Shown: positions 1 through 7,302, counted from the first letter of the stretch. The stretch: DNA of 15,449 nucleotides from Candidatus Avelusimicrobium alvi (GCA_002329395.1 DCTQ01000039.1:565-16013), one strand, 5' to 3'. Notes: generated from the sequence alone by a model not told the origin. Numbers and translations: made by a program.

Positions 1-959
1 CGGTGGTCAAACGTGATACCCTGCGCGTTTAGCCACTGAAATACGCTTCCCGCCGCATTGACGGGCCCTTCCAGCAAATAATCGCATGCGCCGTCCGCGC
101 CCGAAGCGGAAAGAGAAGTCAGCATTCCGGGCAGAAAAACGGGAGCGGCGGCCCCTGCATTATGAAGCAAAAACGCGCCCGTGCCGTAATTGATGCACGT
201 TTGGCCGGGACGCAAATCCGTAAACGCGACGGAAGCCTGCTGGTCGCCCGCGCACGCCGCGATGGGAATGCGTACGCCCTTGTAGTCATACGCGCCGTAA
301 TCCGCCGCGCTAGGCCGGATTTCGGGCAAACAGGCGGACGGCACGCCAAACGCCCGGCAGAGTTCTTCGCTCCAGGTTTTGGTGCGAATGTCCAACAGCA
401 GCATCCGCTGGGCCAGCGTCGGGTCCGCCGCAAAGGTTTTGCCCTGCGTCAGTTTCCAAATCAAATACGAAGCCACCGGGCCGATAAGCAGGTTCCCGGC
501 TTTAAGAGCCTCCTTGGCGCCCGGCATATGCGCCAGACACCAGGCAATTTTAGGAGCCGAAAAATACGGCGTTTTGTATAACCCCGTTACGGCGTGTATT
601 TCTTCCTGGGATACTTCCGCCCGACGGGCCTCCTCTACGGCGCGTCCGTCCTCCCACGTCAGCACGGGGGCTGCGGCGCGGCCCGTTTGCCTGTCCCATA
701 ATACAACCGTGGAACGCTGGGAGGTAACGGCCAAAGCGGCCGCGTTCTGCGGGCCGATTTCGTCCAGCAAATCATTTAACACGCCCAGCTGGCTGTCCGC
801 CAAAATCTGCGCGTCGTATTCGGATAAACCGTCCCCGGGGCGCGAAGGAGCCAGCGGCGCGCTCTTCATGGCGCGCACGGTGCCGTCCACCGCCACGGCC
901 AGCGCGCGGGAGCTTGAAGTGCCCTGGTCCAGCGCCACAATAAATTTTTCGTCCGTCAT
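1..959 (-). CDS. FGGY-family carbohydrate kinase, glycerol-kinase-like (3' end outside window)
   Basis: The N-terminal 319 residues are present; the family is about 500 aa, so roughly 180 C-terminal residues lie beyond base 1. The protein opens with the FGGY phosphate-binding segment ALDQGTSSSRA (res 9-19). It continues with glycerol-kinase-like segments: QRSTVVLWDRQTG (81-93), TWEDGR (101-106), TGLYKTPYFS (125-134), GDQQAS (238-243, catalytic Asp239) and NYGTGAFLLHNAG (257-269). Members phosphorylate glycerol or a related polyol or sugar with ATP in the cytoplasm. At the position of E. coli GlpK Glu84, after the glycerol-binding Arg, this protein has Ser83, so the substrate may not be glycerol. 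The ATG overlaps the TGA of the upstream transferase gene (ATGA), with GGAGG inside the end of that gene, so the two are probably translationally coupled. FGGY membership is sure; the substrate is not. Confidence 0.88.
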   Translation of the reverse strand, partial: MTDEKFIVALDQGTSSSRALAVAVDGTVRAMKSAPLAPSRPGDGLSEYDAQILADSQLGVLNDLLDEIGPQNAAALAVTSQRSTVVLWDRQTGRAAAPVLTWEDGRAVEEARRAEVSQEEIHAVTGLYKTPYFSAPKIAWCLAHMPGAKEALKAGNLLIGPVASYLIWKLTQGKTFAADPTLAQRMLLLDIRTKTWSEELCRAFGVPSACLPEIRPSAADYGAYDYKGVRIPIAACAGDQQASVAFTDLRPGQTCINYGTGAFLLHNAGAAAPVFLPGMLTSLSASGADGACDYLLEGPVNAAGSVFQWLNAQGITFDH

Positions 960-2890
960 TTGGCCTCCTCGCCGTTTGCGGCAGGGTCATACCAGCGGTT
1001 TTCTTTCAAAAGCGTATACGCCGCTTTATCTAAAGACAAAAGCGTTTCTTCCGCTTGTTGCACGTCAAAGCCGGGGGCATACTCTTCGGCGGACAGCAAT
1101 TTGCCGCCGCTGTGGCGGATGGCCCCTTTATCCGTCACCAAGCCGATGTTTACGCCTTCGGACACCAACGCCGCGCGGGGGTAAGACGCGTCAAACATAT
1201 CACGCCCGAAAGCCGTATACATCGGGTTTAACCCCGTCAGGCGGTAGAGCGTAGGCACGATATCTAACTGGGAAACGACGTATTCCACCTGCTTCGGTTT
1301 TAAAATTTTGGGCGCATACACCACCAGCGGAATGCGGAAATGATTTTTTAGCGAGCCGTCCGCCGGGCCGCCGGAAGTATGGTCCGCCACAAAGACAAAA
1401 ATGGTATCGTCAAACCAGCCGTCTTCTTTCGCGCGGCGCAGAAGTTCGCCTATGGACCAGTCCGCAAACGACAGCGTGTTTAAAAAGCCGTGCTCCCAGG
1501 AATCGTAGGGATATCTGTCAAACTGCGGCAGGGTGGACGCAAACGGCTCGTGCGTAATGCCCGTAAACACCATCCCCATAAAATTCGGTTCTTTGCGGTT
1601 TTTGATTTTGTCGGCGGCAAACATCATCGCGTCGTAATCGTAGCCGAAGGGAGCGCGGTCTTTGTATTTTAACCGTTCCGGGATGTCTTCCCAGCCGTAG
1701 CTGTCCCGCGCGCCCAAATAAGAAGCCAGCGCGCAGAGGCGGTAAGAATCGCGGCTGGAGGTTTGGGCGAAAAAGGTATAGTAACCCGCATCGGAAAAAT
1801 GCTTGGGCATCGGCGAAAAGGCCGAAAGCTCCAGCCCGTAGCCAAACATCGGAAGCCCCGGCACCAGCGGCACGCCGGCAAACACCGCCGCAAAGCCGAA
1901 AATGCTCCGCTGGCCGGCGGCGTAAGCGTTGGTAAAATTCACGCCGTCTTTTAAAATTTGGTCAAATACGGGCGTGGAACCGAAATTATTGTGCGAAAGG
2001 CCGTCCACATAATACGGGTGCCAGCCTTCCAGAAGCACAATCAGCACATTGTATTTTTTTGCGGACGCGGGGGCGGCGTCCGTGCGGCGGCGCATTAACG
2101 GGAAATTGGGTTCCGCCGCCGTTTCGTCCGGCGCGATTAACAGCTTCTGCGTGTTTTTTATGGCTTCGGCGGGGGGGAAGTTATTGGCAATATCCACCGC
2201 GCCTTTGCGGCCCACCTGATAGGCGGTAAATACGCCGTTAAGCGTAAGAGCCGCGCCGGCGGGGGAAGAAGCGTAATTATATACATCCGCCACGCCGATG
2301 GATTTACCCGTGCCCAAGTGCCCGCGTATGCCCAGCACCGAAAGAGCCGTCACCGCCAGCAAAAGAGCGGCCGTCTTTTTCCAGCCCCAGGCGCGCGGCG
2401 CATAATGCTTATCCGTCCAGCGCGAAATGCCCCACACCGCCAGCGCAAACCCGCCCAGCAAAATAAACAGCGGCAGCCAGGTCTGCGTCAGCATATAGGA
2501 AATAACAAAGCCCCAGTCACTCGACACCTGGACGATTTCCTCGGCGATGTGGCGGTTGACTTTGGGGAAATAAATCAAGTCCCCGATTAAAAACCCGGCC
2601 ATAACAATCCATTCGGCCGTCAGCACGCCCGTCCAAATTTTCACCCAGCGGGCGGATTTGAGGGGGAGATTTAAAAGCAGTATCACCGGGCCCATAAAAA
2701 GCGCGATGACGGAAAAATCAAACCGCAGGCCGTTTAAAAAAGCGGAGCGGATTTCCGGCGCGGAGAGCGCCGCAAAAAACCCGTGATTTAACCAAAACAG
2801 CGCGAGGCGCGCGGCCGTAAACAACGCGCACGCCGCCAGCACCGCCAGCAGGGAAAGTTTTAAACGGAAGTCTTTTTTAGCCGCAGGCAT
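956..2890 (-). CDS. LtaS/OpgB-type membrane phosphoglycerol transferase (sulfatase fold)
   Basis: This 644-aa protein has the usual LtaS-family layout: about five N-terminal TM segments (near res 12-35, 57-76, 84-107, 128-155 and 172-188), then an extracytoplasmic alkaline-phosphatase/sulfatase domain (about 278-570). Candidate metal and catalytic residues are Glu288 in VLLEGWHP, nucleophile Ser329 in AAGQRSIFGF, His447 in GITHEPF, and Asp503-His504 in FVADHTSG. Family members move glycerol-phosphate from phosphatidylglycerol to a surface polymer (LtaS, OpgB, GacH); some relatives are phosphoethanolamine transferases. The nucleophile is Ser where S. aureus LtaS has Thr; both occur in the fold. 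The gene sits 5 bp after the nuclease gene, with a weak AAGGCGGA ribosome site, and overlaps the kinase gene by 4 bp. Family and topology are clear; acceptor and donor are inferred. Confidence 0.88.
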   Translation of the reverse strand: MPAAKKDFRLKLSLLAVLAACALFTAARLALFWLNHGFFAALSAPEIRSAFLNGLRFDFSVIALFMGPVILLLNLPLKSARWVKIWTGVLTAEWIVMAGFLIGDLIYFPKVNRHIAEEIVQVSSDWGFVISYMLTQTWLPLFILLGGFALAVWGISRWTDKHYAPRAWGWKKTAALLLAVTALSVLGIRGHLGTGKSIGVADVYNYASSPAGAALTLNGVFTAYQVGRKGAVDIANNFPPAEAIKNTQKLLIAPDETAAEPNFPLMRRRTDAAPASAKKYNVLIVLLEGWHPYYVDGLSHNNFGSTPVFDQILKDGVNFTNAYAAGQRSIFGFAAVFAGVPLVPGLPMFGYGLELSAFSPMPKHFSDAGYYTFFAQTSSRDSYRLCALASYLGARDSYGWEDIPERLKYKDRAPFGYDYDAMMFAADKIKNRKEPNFMGMVFTGITHEPFASTLPQFDRYPYDSWEHGFLNTLSFADWSIGELLRRAKEDGWFDDTIFVFVADHTSGGPADGSLKNHFRIPLVVYAPKILKPKQVEYVVSQLDIVPTLYRLTGLNPMYTAFGRDMFDASYPRAALVSEGVNIGLVTDKGAIRHSGGKLLSAEEYAPGFDVQQAEETLLSLDKAAYTLLKENRWYDPAANGEEAK

Positions 2891-2895
2891 AAGGG

Positions 2896-4107
2896 TTATT
2901 CCGCCTTTTCAATATCCAGTTTTACGTCCTCGGTGGTTTTGGCAAACGCCTTTAATTTGGCTTTGGCCTCGGCGGGGACGGACGCGTCCGTCAGGAGCCC
3001 GGCCACGGTGCTTTGCGTCGGCACCAGCACTTTGGCAATCAGTTTAAGCGTACGCAACAGCTCCACCACTTTGGCTTTATCGGTAAACTCCAGTTTTTCC
3101 ACGCGCGCCAGCTCCACCCGGTAATTTTTGCCGAAGTGGCGTTCAAAATTATTTTTACGCATCAGCGCGATAATTTCTTTCTGCAAAGCTTTCGCTTCGT
3201 CCAACAGCGCGCCGCAGCGGTCTATTTTCTCGCTCAGCAGGTCCTGCTCGCTTTTGGGTTCCTCTGCGGGCGCAGGCATGGGCGACAGGGAGCTGCCGCG
3301 CGCCGCAAAGCCCGTCGGGCCGTTGTAATCCTTCCCCGTAAACACGGGGCAGATGTTGCGGTAATCGCACCAGCGGCACTGGTTTTCGCCAGGGGTCGGG
3401 TCAAACTTGGCGGCGCGGATATTGTCCGCCACTTTTAACACGCCCTGCCAGAATTCAAAAATTTCTTTGTCCGGCGCGCGCTCAAACGTCATTTCGTGCA
3501 GGGTGGGCAAATGGTAAAAGCTCAGCTGCCCCACGCGCAGTTCTTTTACGCCCGGGTCTTTTTGCTGTACAAGCGCTTTGATAGCGGGGGAGTTTTCCAC
3601 CACTTTTTGGTACATATACAGCTGGTCCGGCTCGCGCTGGACGGTTTTGCCCGTCTTATAATCCAAAATTTTAATCTGCCCGTCCCCCAGGTAATCAATG
3701 CGGTCCAAAATGCTGATCAGGCTTAGGCCGTCAATATCCAGGGTGCTTTTCATCTCCACGGACAGCGGATGAAAAAAATCCGCCGCGTGCTTGGCGTAAT
3801 ACGCTTCAATAATCCGCCGCCCTTCGGCGTAACCGGCCAGTTCCTTTTCCACCGACGCATAGCCTTTCTGGTCAAAGGTGGTTTTATTCCAGTATTTTTC
3901 AAAAAAGGCCAGCGCCTCGCCCAGCGTGGGGAAAGCGGGATTGGCGGGGTTATAGATGTATTCCATCACTTCGTGCAGGGCCGAACCGAACGCAAAATAG
4001 TATTTGGGCTGTTCGGGAAGCATATGGACGTAGCGGAACTTATACTTCTGCGGGCATTCTTTATACATGCCCATTTTAGAATAGGAAAAAGACAGGTTTC
4101 TGGCCAT
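2896..4107 (-). CDS. PD-(D/E)XK nuclease, RecB/AddB/Cas4-like, with Fe-S cluster cysteines
   Basis: This 403-aa protein carries a RecB-family nuclease core: the N-terminal motif SYSKMGMYKECPQKYKFRY (res 9-27), His45 in GSALHE, the acidic segment ILDRID (133-138), DYKTG with Asp149 and Lys151 (149-153), and a QLYMYQ helix (162-167). Cys18 plus Cys244, Cys247 and Cys253 match the split four-Cys 4Fe-4S arrangement of AddB and Cas4 nucleases. All catalytic positions look intact, so it should cleave single-stranded or end DNA. After a Pro-rich linker (about 271-285) there is a C-terminal helical extension of about 120 aa that I do not recognise. No helicase, Cas1/Cas2 or CRISPR array is nearby, so its partner is unknown. 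The start is fixed by AGGGAG 9 nt upstream of the ATG. It is the first gene of the operon with the phosphoglycerol transferase. Confidence 0.85.
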   Translation of the reverse strand: MARNLSFSYSKMGMYKECPQKYKFRYVHMLPEQPKYYFAFGSALHEVMEYIYNPANPAFPTLGEALAFFEKYWNKTTFDQKGYASVEKELAGYAEGRRIIEAYYAKHAADFFHPLSVEMKSTLDIDGLSLISILDRIDYLGDGQIKILDYKTGKTVQREPDQLYMYQKVVENSPAIKALVQQKDPGVKELRVGQLSFYHLPTLHEMTFERAPDKEIFEFWQGVLKVADNIRAAKFDPTPGENQCRWCDYRNICPVFTGKDYNGPTGFAARGSSLSPMPAPAEEPKSEQDLLSEKIDRCGALLDEAKALQKEIIALMRKNNFERHFGKNYRVELARVEKLEFTDKAKVVELLRTLKLIAKVLVPTQSTVAGLLTDASVPAEAKAKLKAFAKTTEDVKLDIEKAE

Positions 4108-4136
4108 TGGAAAACTCCCTGGAAATAGTTATTTTT

Positions 4137-4145
4137 ATTTTAGCA
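4137..4145 (-). promoter_or_regulatory. Candidate extended -10 promoter for the nuclease operon
   Basis: On the minus strand this reads TGCTAAAAT, an extended -10 (TGn plus a TATAAT-like hexamer), about 30 bp before the nuclease start. No good -35 is seen at 16-18 bp spacing, which is common for extended -10 promoters. The TGC also ends the small palindrome GCATTTTAAATGC (4143-4155), which could be an operator. Confidence 0.4.
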
Positions 4146-4194
4146 TTTTAAATGCCTTAAAAAGAGAAGCGTCCCTCCGCGGCCGCGGACATAT

Positions 4195-4219
4195 AAAAAC
4201 CCCCCGTAAAAACGGGGGG
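4195..4219 (-). terminator. Rho-independent terminator of the secreted-protein gene
   Basis: On the minus strand an 8-bp stem CCCCCCGT/ACGGGGGG with a TTTT loop (4219-4200) is followed by TTTTT (4199-4195). It lies 30 bp after the stop of the secreted-protein gene and before the nuclease promoter, so the two genes are separate transcription units. On the plus strand the hairpin has no T-tract. Confidence 0.9.
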
Positions 4220-4248
4220 AAGAAAAACAAGCGGAACGCATCCGTTTT

Positions 4249-5145
4249 TTAAGGCTGATTAAAGCCGATAGGCCGGCGGGACGGCGTTTTGGGCACACGG
4301 ATTTTGGCGCGCAGATACGTCGTAAACGGCGTTTGCAGGCCGCCGTCCAGCTTAGCCGCCAGAAGCTTTAACGAATCGCTGTAAAAAGACGGGTACAAAT
4401 TAAGCAGATACACCAAATCCGCTACGCACTGGGCCGATTCCTTGGACAAGCGGTTCAGCCGGATGAGCGCACCGCGCATTTGTCCCTGGTAAAAGCGGTT
4501 GGCCGAAGGGTTGCCCAACGGATCCAGCTTATCCTTGGCTTTGATATACGCCGCACTTTCGTTTACAATTTCCAGCTCCATAGCCATTAATCTTTTGCGC
4601 AGCGCGCCGATTAATCCGTTTACTTCTTCGGGCACCTCTTCAAACTCCGGGATGGAGGCCGCCCATTCGCGGAAAAACACGGGAGAGATATTCTGATATT
4701 GGGACGCATTGGAAGATTTGGCCAAAAGCCCCGGGATGGAAGAATCTTTTTTAGGCAGGAAATTGGGGTTTCGCTCGCGCAGGAGCAAATCGCCCCATTG
4801 GGCCAGTTCTTTAGTCAGCTGCGCATTAAGCGCCGCCAGCGTTTGGGCGGACTGGTCTTTTAATTGTTCCAGTATTTCCAGCCGGGCGGCGGTTTCCAGC
4901 GACGCATCCGTCAGCACCGCAGCCACCTGCTGTGCGTGCACCTGCTGCGTCACCTGCAGGGATTGGGCCGTCAGCGCATACCGGCTTTTTAAGATTTTGC
5001 TGGACAGGTTCATCCCGCCCGTTTTGGCGCTTTGTTTAGCCAGCGCTTTGCCGGCCGCGCCGAGCTTGGATATTTGCGAAAACCCGGAAACGCTTAAACA
5101 GAGCATCAGTGCGGGCAGAAGAGAGAGTTTCATCAGTTTTATCAT
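4249..5145 (-). CDS. Secreted or periplasmic helical protein, function unknown
   Basis: I do not recognise this 298-aa protein. It begins with a classic signal peptide: the basic start MIKLMK, a hydrophobic core LSLLPALMLCLSVSG, and probable cleavage after GFSQ or just before it. The mature part is rich in Ala, Leu, Gln, Lys and Ser, looks mostly alpha-helical, and has heptad-like stretches (about res 50-115) that could form coiled coils. There is no TM segment after the signal and no lipobox cysteine. The reading frame is open back to 5292, but the start at 5145 is preferred: AGGAG lies 8 nt upstream and the signal peptide begins there, while the upstream extension is AT-rich and unlike secreted N-termini. 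The gene is monocistronic, with a terminator at 4219-4195. A structural envelope role is possible but unsupported. Confidence 0.72.
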   Translation of the reverse strand: MIKLMKLSLLPALMLCLSVSGFSQISKLGAAGKALAKQSAKTGGMNLSSKILKSRYALTAQSLQVTQQVHAQQVAAVLTDASLETAARLEILEQLKDQSAQTLAALNAQLTKELAQWGDLLLRERNPNFLPKKDSSIPGLLAKSSNASQYQNISPVFFREWAASIPEFEEVPEEVNGLIGALRKRLMAMELEIVNESAAYIKAKDKLDPLGNPSANRFYQGQMRGALIRLNRLSKESAQCVADLVYLLNLYPSFYSDSLKLLAAKLDGGLQTPFTTYLRAKIRVPKTPSRRPIGFNQP

Positions 5146-5156
5146 TCGTATGCTCC

Positions 5157-5209
5157 TTTGCTGGATGTAATGATTACTGTATAATTTTTCCATATAAAAA
5201 GCCAGCAAA
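5157..5209. promoter_or_regulatory. Regulatory region with inverted repeats upstream of the secreted-protein gene
   Basis: TTTGCTGG (5157-5164) and CCAGCAAA (5202-5209) form an 8-bp inverted repeat around an AT-rich centre. The centre contains the palindrome GTAATGATTAC (5167-5177) and a perfect TATAAT on the plus strand (5180-5185), which lies 16 bp from TTGCTG (5158-5163). On the minus strand TTGCTG (5208-5203) precedes TATACA (5183-5178) with a long 19-bp spacer. The minus-strand promoter of the secreted-protein gene must lie about here, but its exact -10 is uncertain. Confidence 0.35.
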
Positions 5210-5277
5210 TTTAACTTAAAAATATTTCCGCGCCTAAATTTTCGGCTTTTGGCGCGCCGGCCGCACCGCAGAAGGTT

Positions 5278-5306
5278 TTGTATGTTTGGCAAAATTTTTG
5301 TAAAAT
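5278..5306 (+). promoter_or_regulatory. Sigma-70-like promoter of the tRNA-Arg gene
   Basis: A -35-like TTGTAT (5278-5283), a 17-bp spacer and a -10-like TAAAAT (5301-5306) lie 28 bp before the tRNA. The optimal spacing and position support it as the tRNA promoter. Confidence 0.6.
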
Positions 5307-5333
5307 AAATATGTTGCCGGAAAAACCGTTTTT

Positions 5334-5405
5334 GCCCCCATAGCTCAATGGATAGAGCATCTGCCTTCTAAGCAGGGGATATAGGTTCGATTCCTATTGG
5401 GGGTA
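5334..5405 (+). tRNA. tRNA-Arg (anticodon UCU)
   Basis: The 72 nt fold into a full cloverleaf. The acceptor is GCCCCCA/TGGGGGT with G1:U72, the D stem GCTC/GAGC, and the anticodon stem TCTGC/GCAGG with loop CTTCTAA. The T arm is ATAGG-TTCGATT-CCTAT and the discriminator is A. The anticodon TCT at loop positions 34-36 reads AGA and AGG arginine codons. CCA is not encoded, since AGA follows the discriminator, so it must be added enzymatically. The gene has its own promoter and a terminator 15 bp downstream. Confidence 0.96.
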
Positions 5406-5420
5406 AGATTTGTATAGGGA

Positions 5421-5456
5421 ATGCTGCCAAAGTTTATTTCTTGGCAGCATTTTTTT
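5421..5456 (+). terminator. Rho-independent terminator after tRNA-Arg
   Basis: A perfect 10-bp stem ATGCTGCCAA/TTGGCAGCAT with a 10-nt loop is followed by a T-run. It ends the tRNA transcript and insulates it from the phosphofructokinase gene. Confidence 0.92.
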
Positions 5457-5553
5457 ACCTCTCCGCCGGCCCCTCTTTCGGGCATTGGTTCCAAAAATAC
5501 AAGCTCCGGTCCCCGGGAACATTTATCCGTTCCTCCCGGAAAACACAATTTTG

Positions 5554-5559
5554 TATAAT
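5554..5559 (+). promoter_or_regulatory. Candidate -10 box for the phosphofructokinase gene
   Basis: A perfect TATAAT lies 34 bp before the gene's ATG, in an AT-rich stretch after the tRNA terminator. No convincing -35 hexamer is seen 16-18 bp upstream, so this rests on the -10 match and position only. Confidence 0.5.
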
Positions 5560-5593
5560 AAAAATAAGGTTTTTATATCTACAGGAGAAAACA

Positions 5594-7288
5594 ATGCCCA
5601 TCAAATGCACCCCTAAATGCAATTGTTCCCAGCTTCAGCGGCACCGCTGCCAGTTCCAGCCCGTGCTGCCCAACATCCTTAAAAAAGGCCCCGCTTCCGT
5701 CAAACCGAAAGCCGGCAAGGCCACCAAAAGCATCGCCGACCAGGCCGCCGTCAAACGGATTTTCCCCAACACGTACGGACTGCCGGAAATCACCTTTGTA
5801 AAAGGCGCCAATTCCGCCGCCTGCAAAAAAGCCGTGCGCGTGGGCGTGGTGCTCTCCGGCGGCCAGGCCCCGGGCGGACACAACGTCATCGGCGGGCTGT
5901 TGGACGGACTTAAAAAAGCCAACCCTAAAAACAAACTGTTCGGTTTCCTGGGCGGGCCCAGCGGCATCGTAGAAAACAAATGGACTGAAATCACGCCCGC
6001 GTTAATGAAAGATTACCGCAACACCGGCGGGTTTGACCTCATCCAGTCCGGCCGCACCAAAATTGAAACGGACGAACAGCTTAAAGCCGCCAAAGACAAT
6101 TTAATCGCCAACAAAATGGACGCGCTCGTAGTGGTGGGGGGAGACGACTCCAACACCAACGCCTGCGTAATCGCCGAATACTTAAAACAGCAGGGCGTGG
6201 ACATCAGCGTCATCGGCGTGCCGAAGACCATTGACGGCGACCTTAAAAACAAACAAATTGAAACCTCTTTCGGTTTTGACACCGCCACCAAAATTTACGC
6301 CGAGCTCGTGGGCAACATCTGCCGCGACGTCAACTCCGCGCGCAAATACTGGCACTTCGTGCGCCTGATGGGCAGAAGCGCCTCGCACATTACGCTGGAA
6401 GTGGCCTTTAAAACCCAGCCCAACGCCGTATTGATTGGCGAAGAAGTTCTGGCTAAAAAAATGACGCTCGGCCAAGTGGTGGACAATCTGGCCCAGCTGA
6501 TTGCCAAACGCGCCAAAGCCGGCAAAAACTTCGGCGTGGTGCTCGTGCCGGAAGGGCTGATTGAATTTATCCCGGAAATGAAAGAACTCATCAGCGCGCT
6601 TAACGACTCGCTGGCCGACCACGAAGCCGAACTGGCCAAGATGTCCTCCATCGCGGAAAAGAAAGCGTTTATCATCTCCAAACTGCCCGCCAAACTGGCC
6701 GGCCTGATGCAGTCCCTGCCGGCCGGCATCGCCAGCCAGCTGATGCTGGACCGCGATCCGCACGGCAACGTACAGGTGTCGCTGATTGAAACCGAAAAAC
6801 TGCTGGTGGAAATGCTGCGCACGAAACTGGCCGAACTGAAAAAAGCGGGCAAGTACGACGGCAAATTCTCCGCCATCACCCACTTCTTCGGGTACGAAGG
6901 CCGCTGCGGCGTGCCGTCCACCTTTGACGCCAACTACACCTACGCGCTGGGCTACAACGCGGCGGTGCTGGCGCTTAACAAATGCTCCGGCTATCTCTCT
7001 TCCGTGCGCAAGCTGACCAAAAAAGCGCAGGACTGGGAATGCGGCGGCATCCCGCTTACCATGATGATGAACATTGAACGCCGCAAAGGCAAAGAAAAAC
7101 CCGTCATCAGAAAAGCGCTGGTGGAACTCAAGGGCGAGCCGTTTAAACACCTGGCCAAAAACCGCGCCGCCTGGGCGGAACTGGACCTGTACACCTTCCC
7201 CGGCCCGATTCAGTACTTCGGCCCCGCGGAAGTGACGGATATGACCACGGTCACGCTGCTTTTGGAACAAGGCAAAAAGATTAAATAA
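5594..7288 (+). CDS. pfp: Pyrophosphate-fructose-6-phosphate 1-phosphotransferase (PPi-PFK, long form)
   Basis: This 564-aa protein matches the long PPi-dependent phosphofructokinases (about 550-560 aa) known from plants, spirochaetes and chlamydiae. It interconverts fructose-6-phosphate and fructose-1,6-bisphosphate using PPi in the cytoplasm, so the glycolytic step is reversible and saves ATP. Visible motifs are GVVLSGGQAPGGHN (res 84-97), GGDDSNTNA (182-190) with Asp185 where ATP enzymes have Gly, PKTIDGDLKN (210-219) with the PPi-type Lys211, MGRSASH (259-265) and GYEGRCGVPS (433-442). The start at 5594 is chosen because AGGAG lies 8 nt upstream; the frame is open back into the tRNA terminator, which cannot be coding. 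An N-terminal Cys cluster (Cys5, 9, 11, 19) is unusual. Antisense ORFs inside the gene are shadows of its GC-rich codons. It is monocistronic, with a terminator directly after. Confidence 0.95.
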   Translation: MPIKCTPKCNCSQLQRHRCQFQPVLPNILKKGPASVKPKAGKATKSIADQAAVKRIFPNTYGLPEITFVKGANSAACKKAVRVGVVLSGGQAPGGHNVIGGLLDGLKKANPKNKLFGFLGGPSGIVENKWTEITPALMKDYRNTGGFDLIQSGRTKIETDEQLKAAKDNLIANKMDALVVVGGDDSNTNACVIAEYLKQQGVDISVIGVPKTIDGDLKNKQIETSFGFDTATKIYAELVGNICRDVNSARKYWHFVRLMGRSASHITLEVAFKTQPNAVLIGEEVLAKKMTLGQVVDNLAQLIAKRAKAGKNFGVVLVPEGLIEFIPEMKELISALNDSLADHEAELAKMSSIAEKKAFIISKLPAKLAGLMQSLPAGIASQLMLDRDPHGNVQVSLIETEKLLVEMLRTKLAELKKAGKYDGKFSAITHFFGYEGRCGVPSTFDANYTYALGYNAAVLALNKCSGYLSSVRKLTKKAQDWECGGIPLTMMMNIERRKGKEKPVIRKALVELKGEPFKHLAKNRAAWAELDLYTFPGPIQYFGPAEVTDMTTVTLLLEQGKKIK

Positions 7289-7302
7289 GCGTTCATACGC
7301 CG

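Noticed and set aside
379..1254. 291-aa plus-strand open frame over the kinase and transferase genes
   Set aside because: The minus-strand frames show clear FGGY and LtaS motifs across the same bases; this frame is Ser/Arg/Pro-rich with no motif.
4709..5170. 153-aa plus-strand open frame opposite the secreted-protein gene
   Set aside because: It is Ser/Ala/Cys-rich and motif-free, opposite a gene with a good ribosome site, signal peptide and terminator.
5146..5292. N-terminal extension of the secreted-protein frame
   Set aside because: It would place the signal peptide internally, and this stretch holds the promoter region; the ATG at 5145 has AGGAG upstream.
5334..5405. tRNA-Arg as an integration (att) site
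   Set aside because: No integrase and no repeated tRNA 3' end were noticed downstream in the window.
5441..5593. N-terminal extension of the phosphofructokinase frame
   Set aside because: It would begin inside the tRNA terminator hairpin and cross the promoter; the AGGAG-preceded ATG at 5594 fits.
6182..7270. 362-aa open frame antisense to the phosphofructokinase gene
   Set aside because: Its composition (Phe, His, Gly, Val and Gln runs) is that of a reverse-complement shadow. It has no ribosome site or family motif, and the sense gene is certain.
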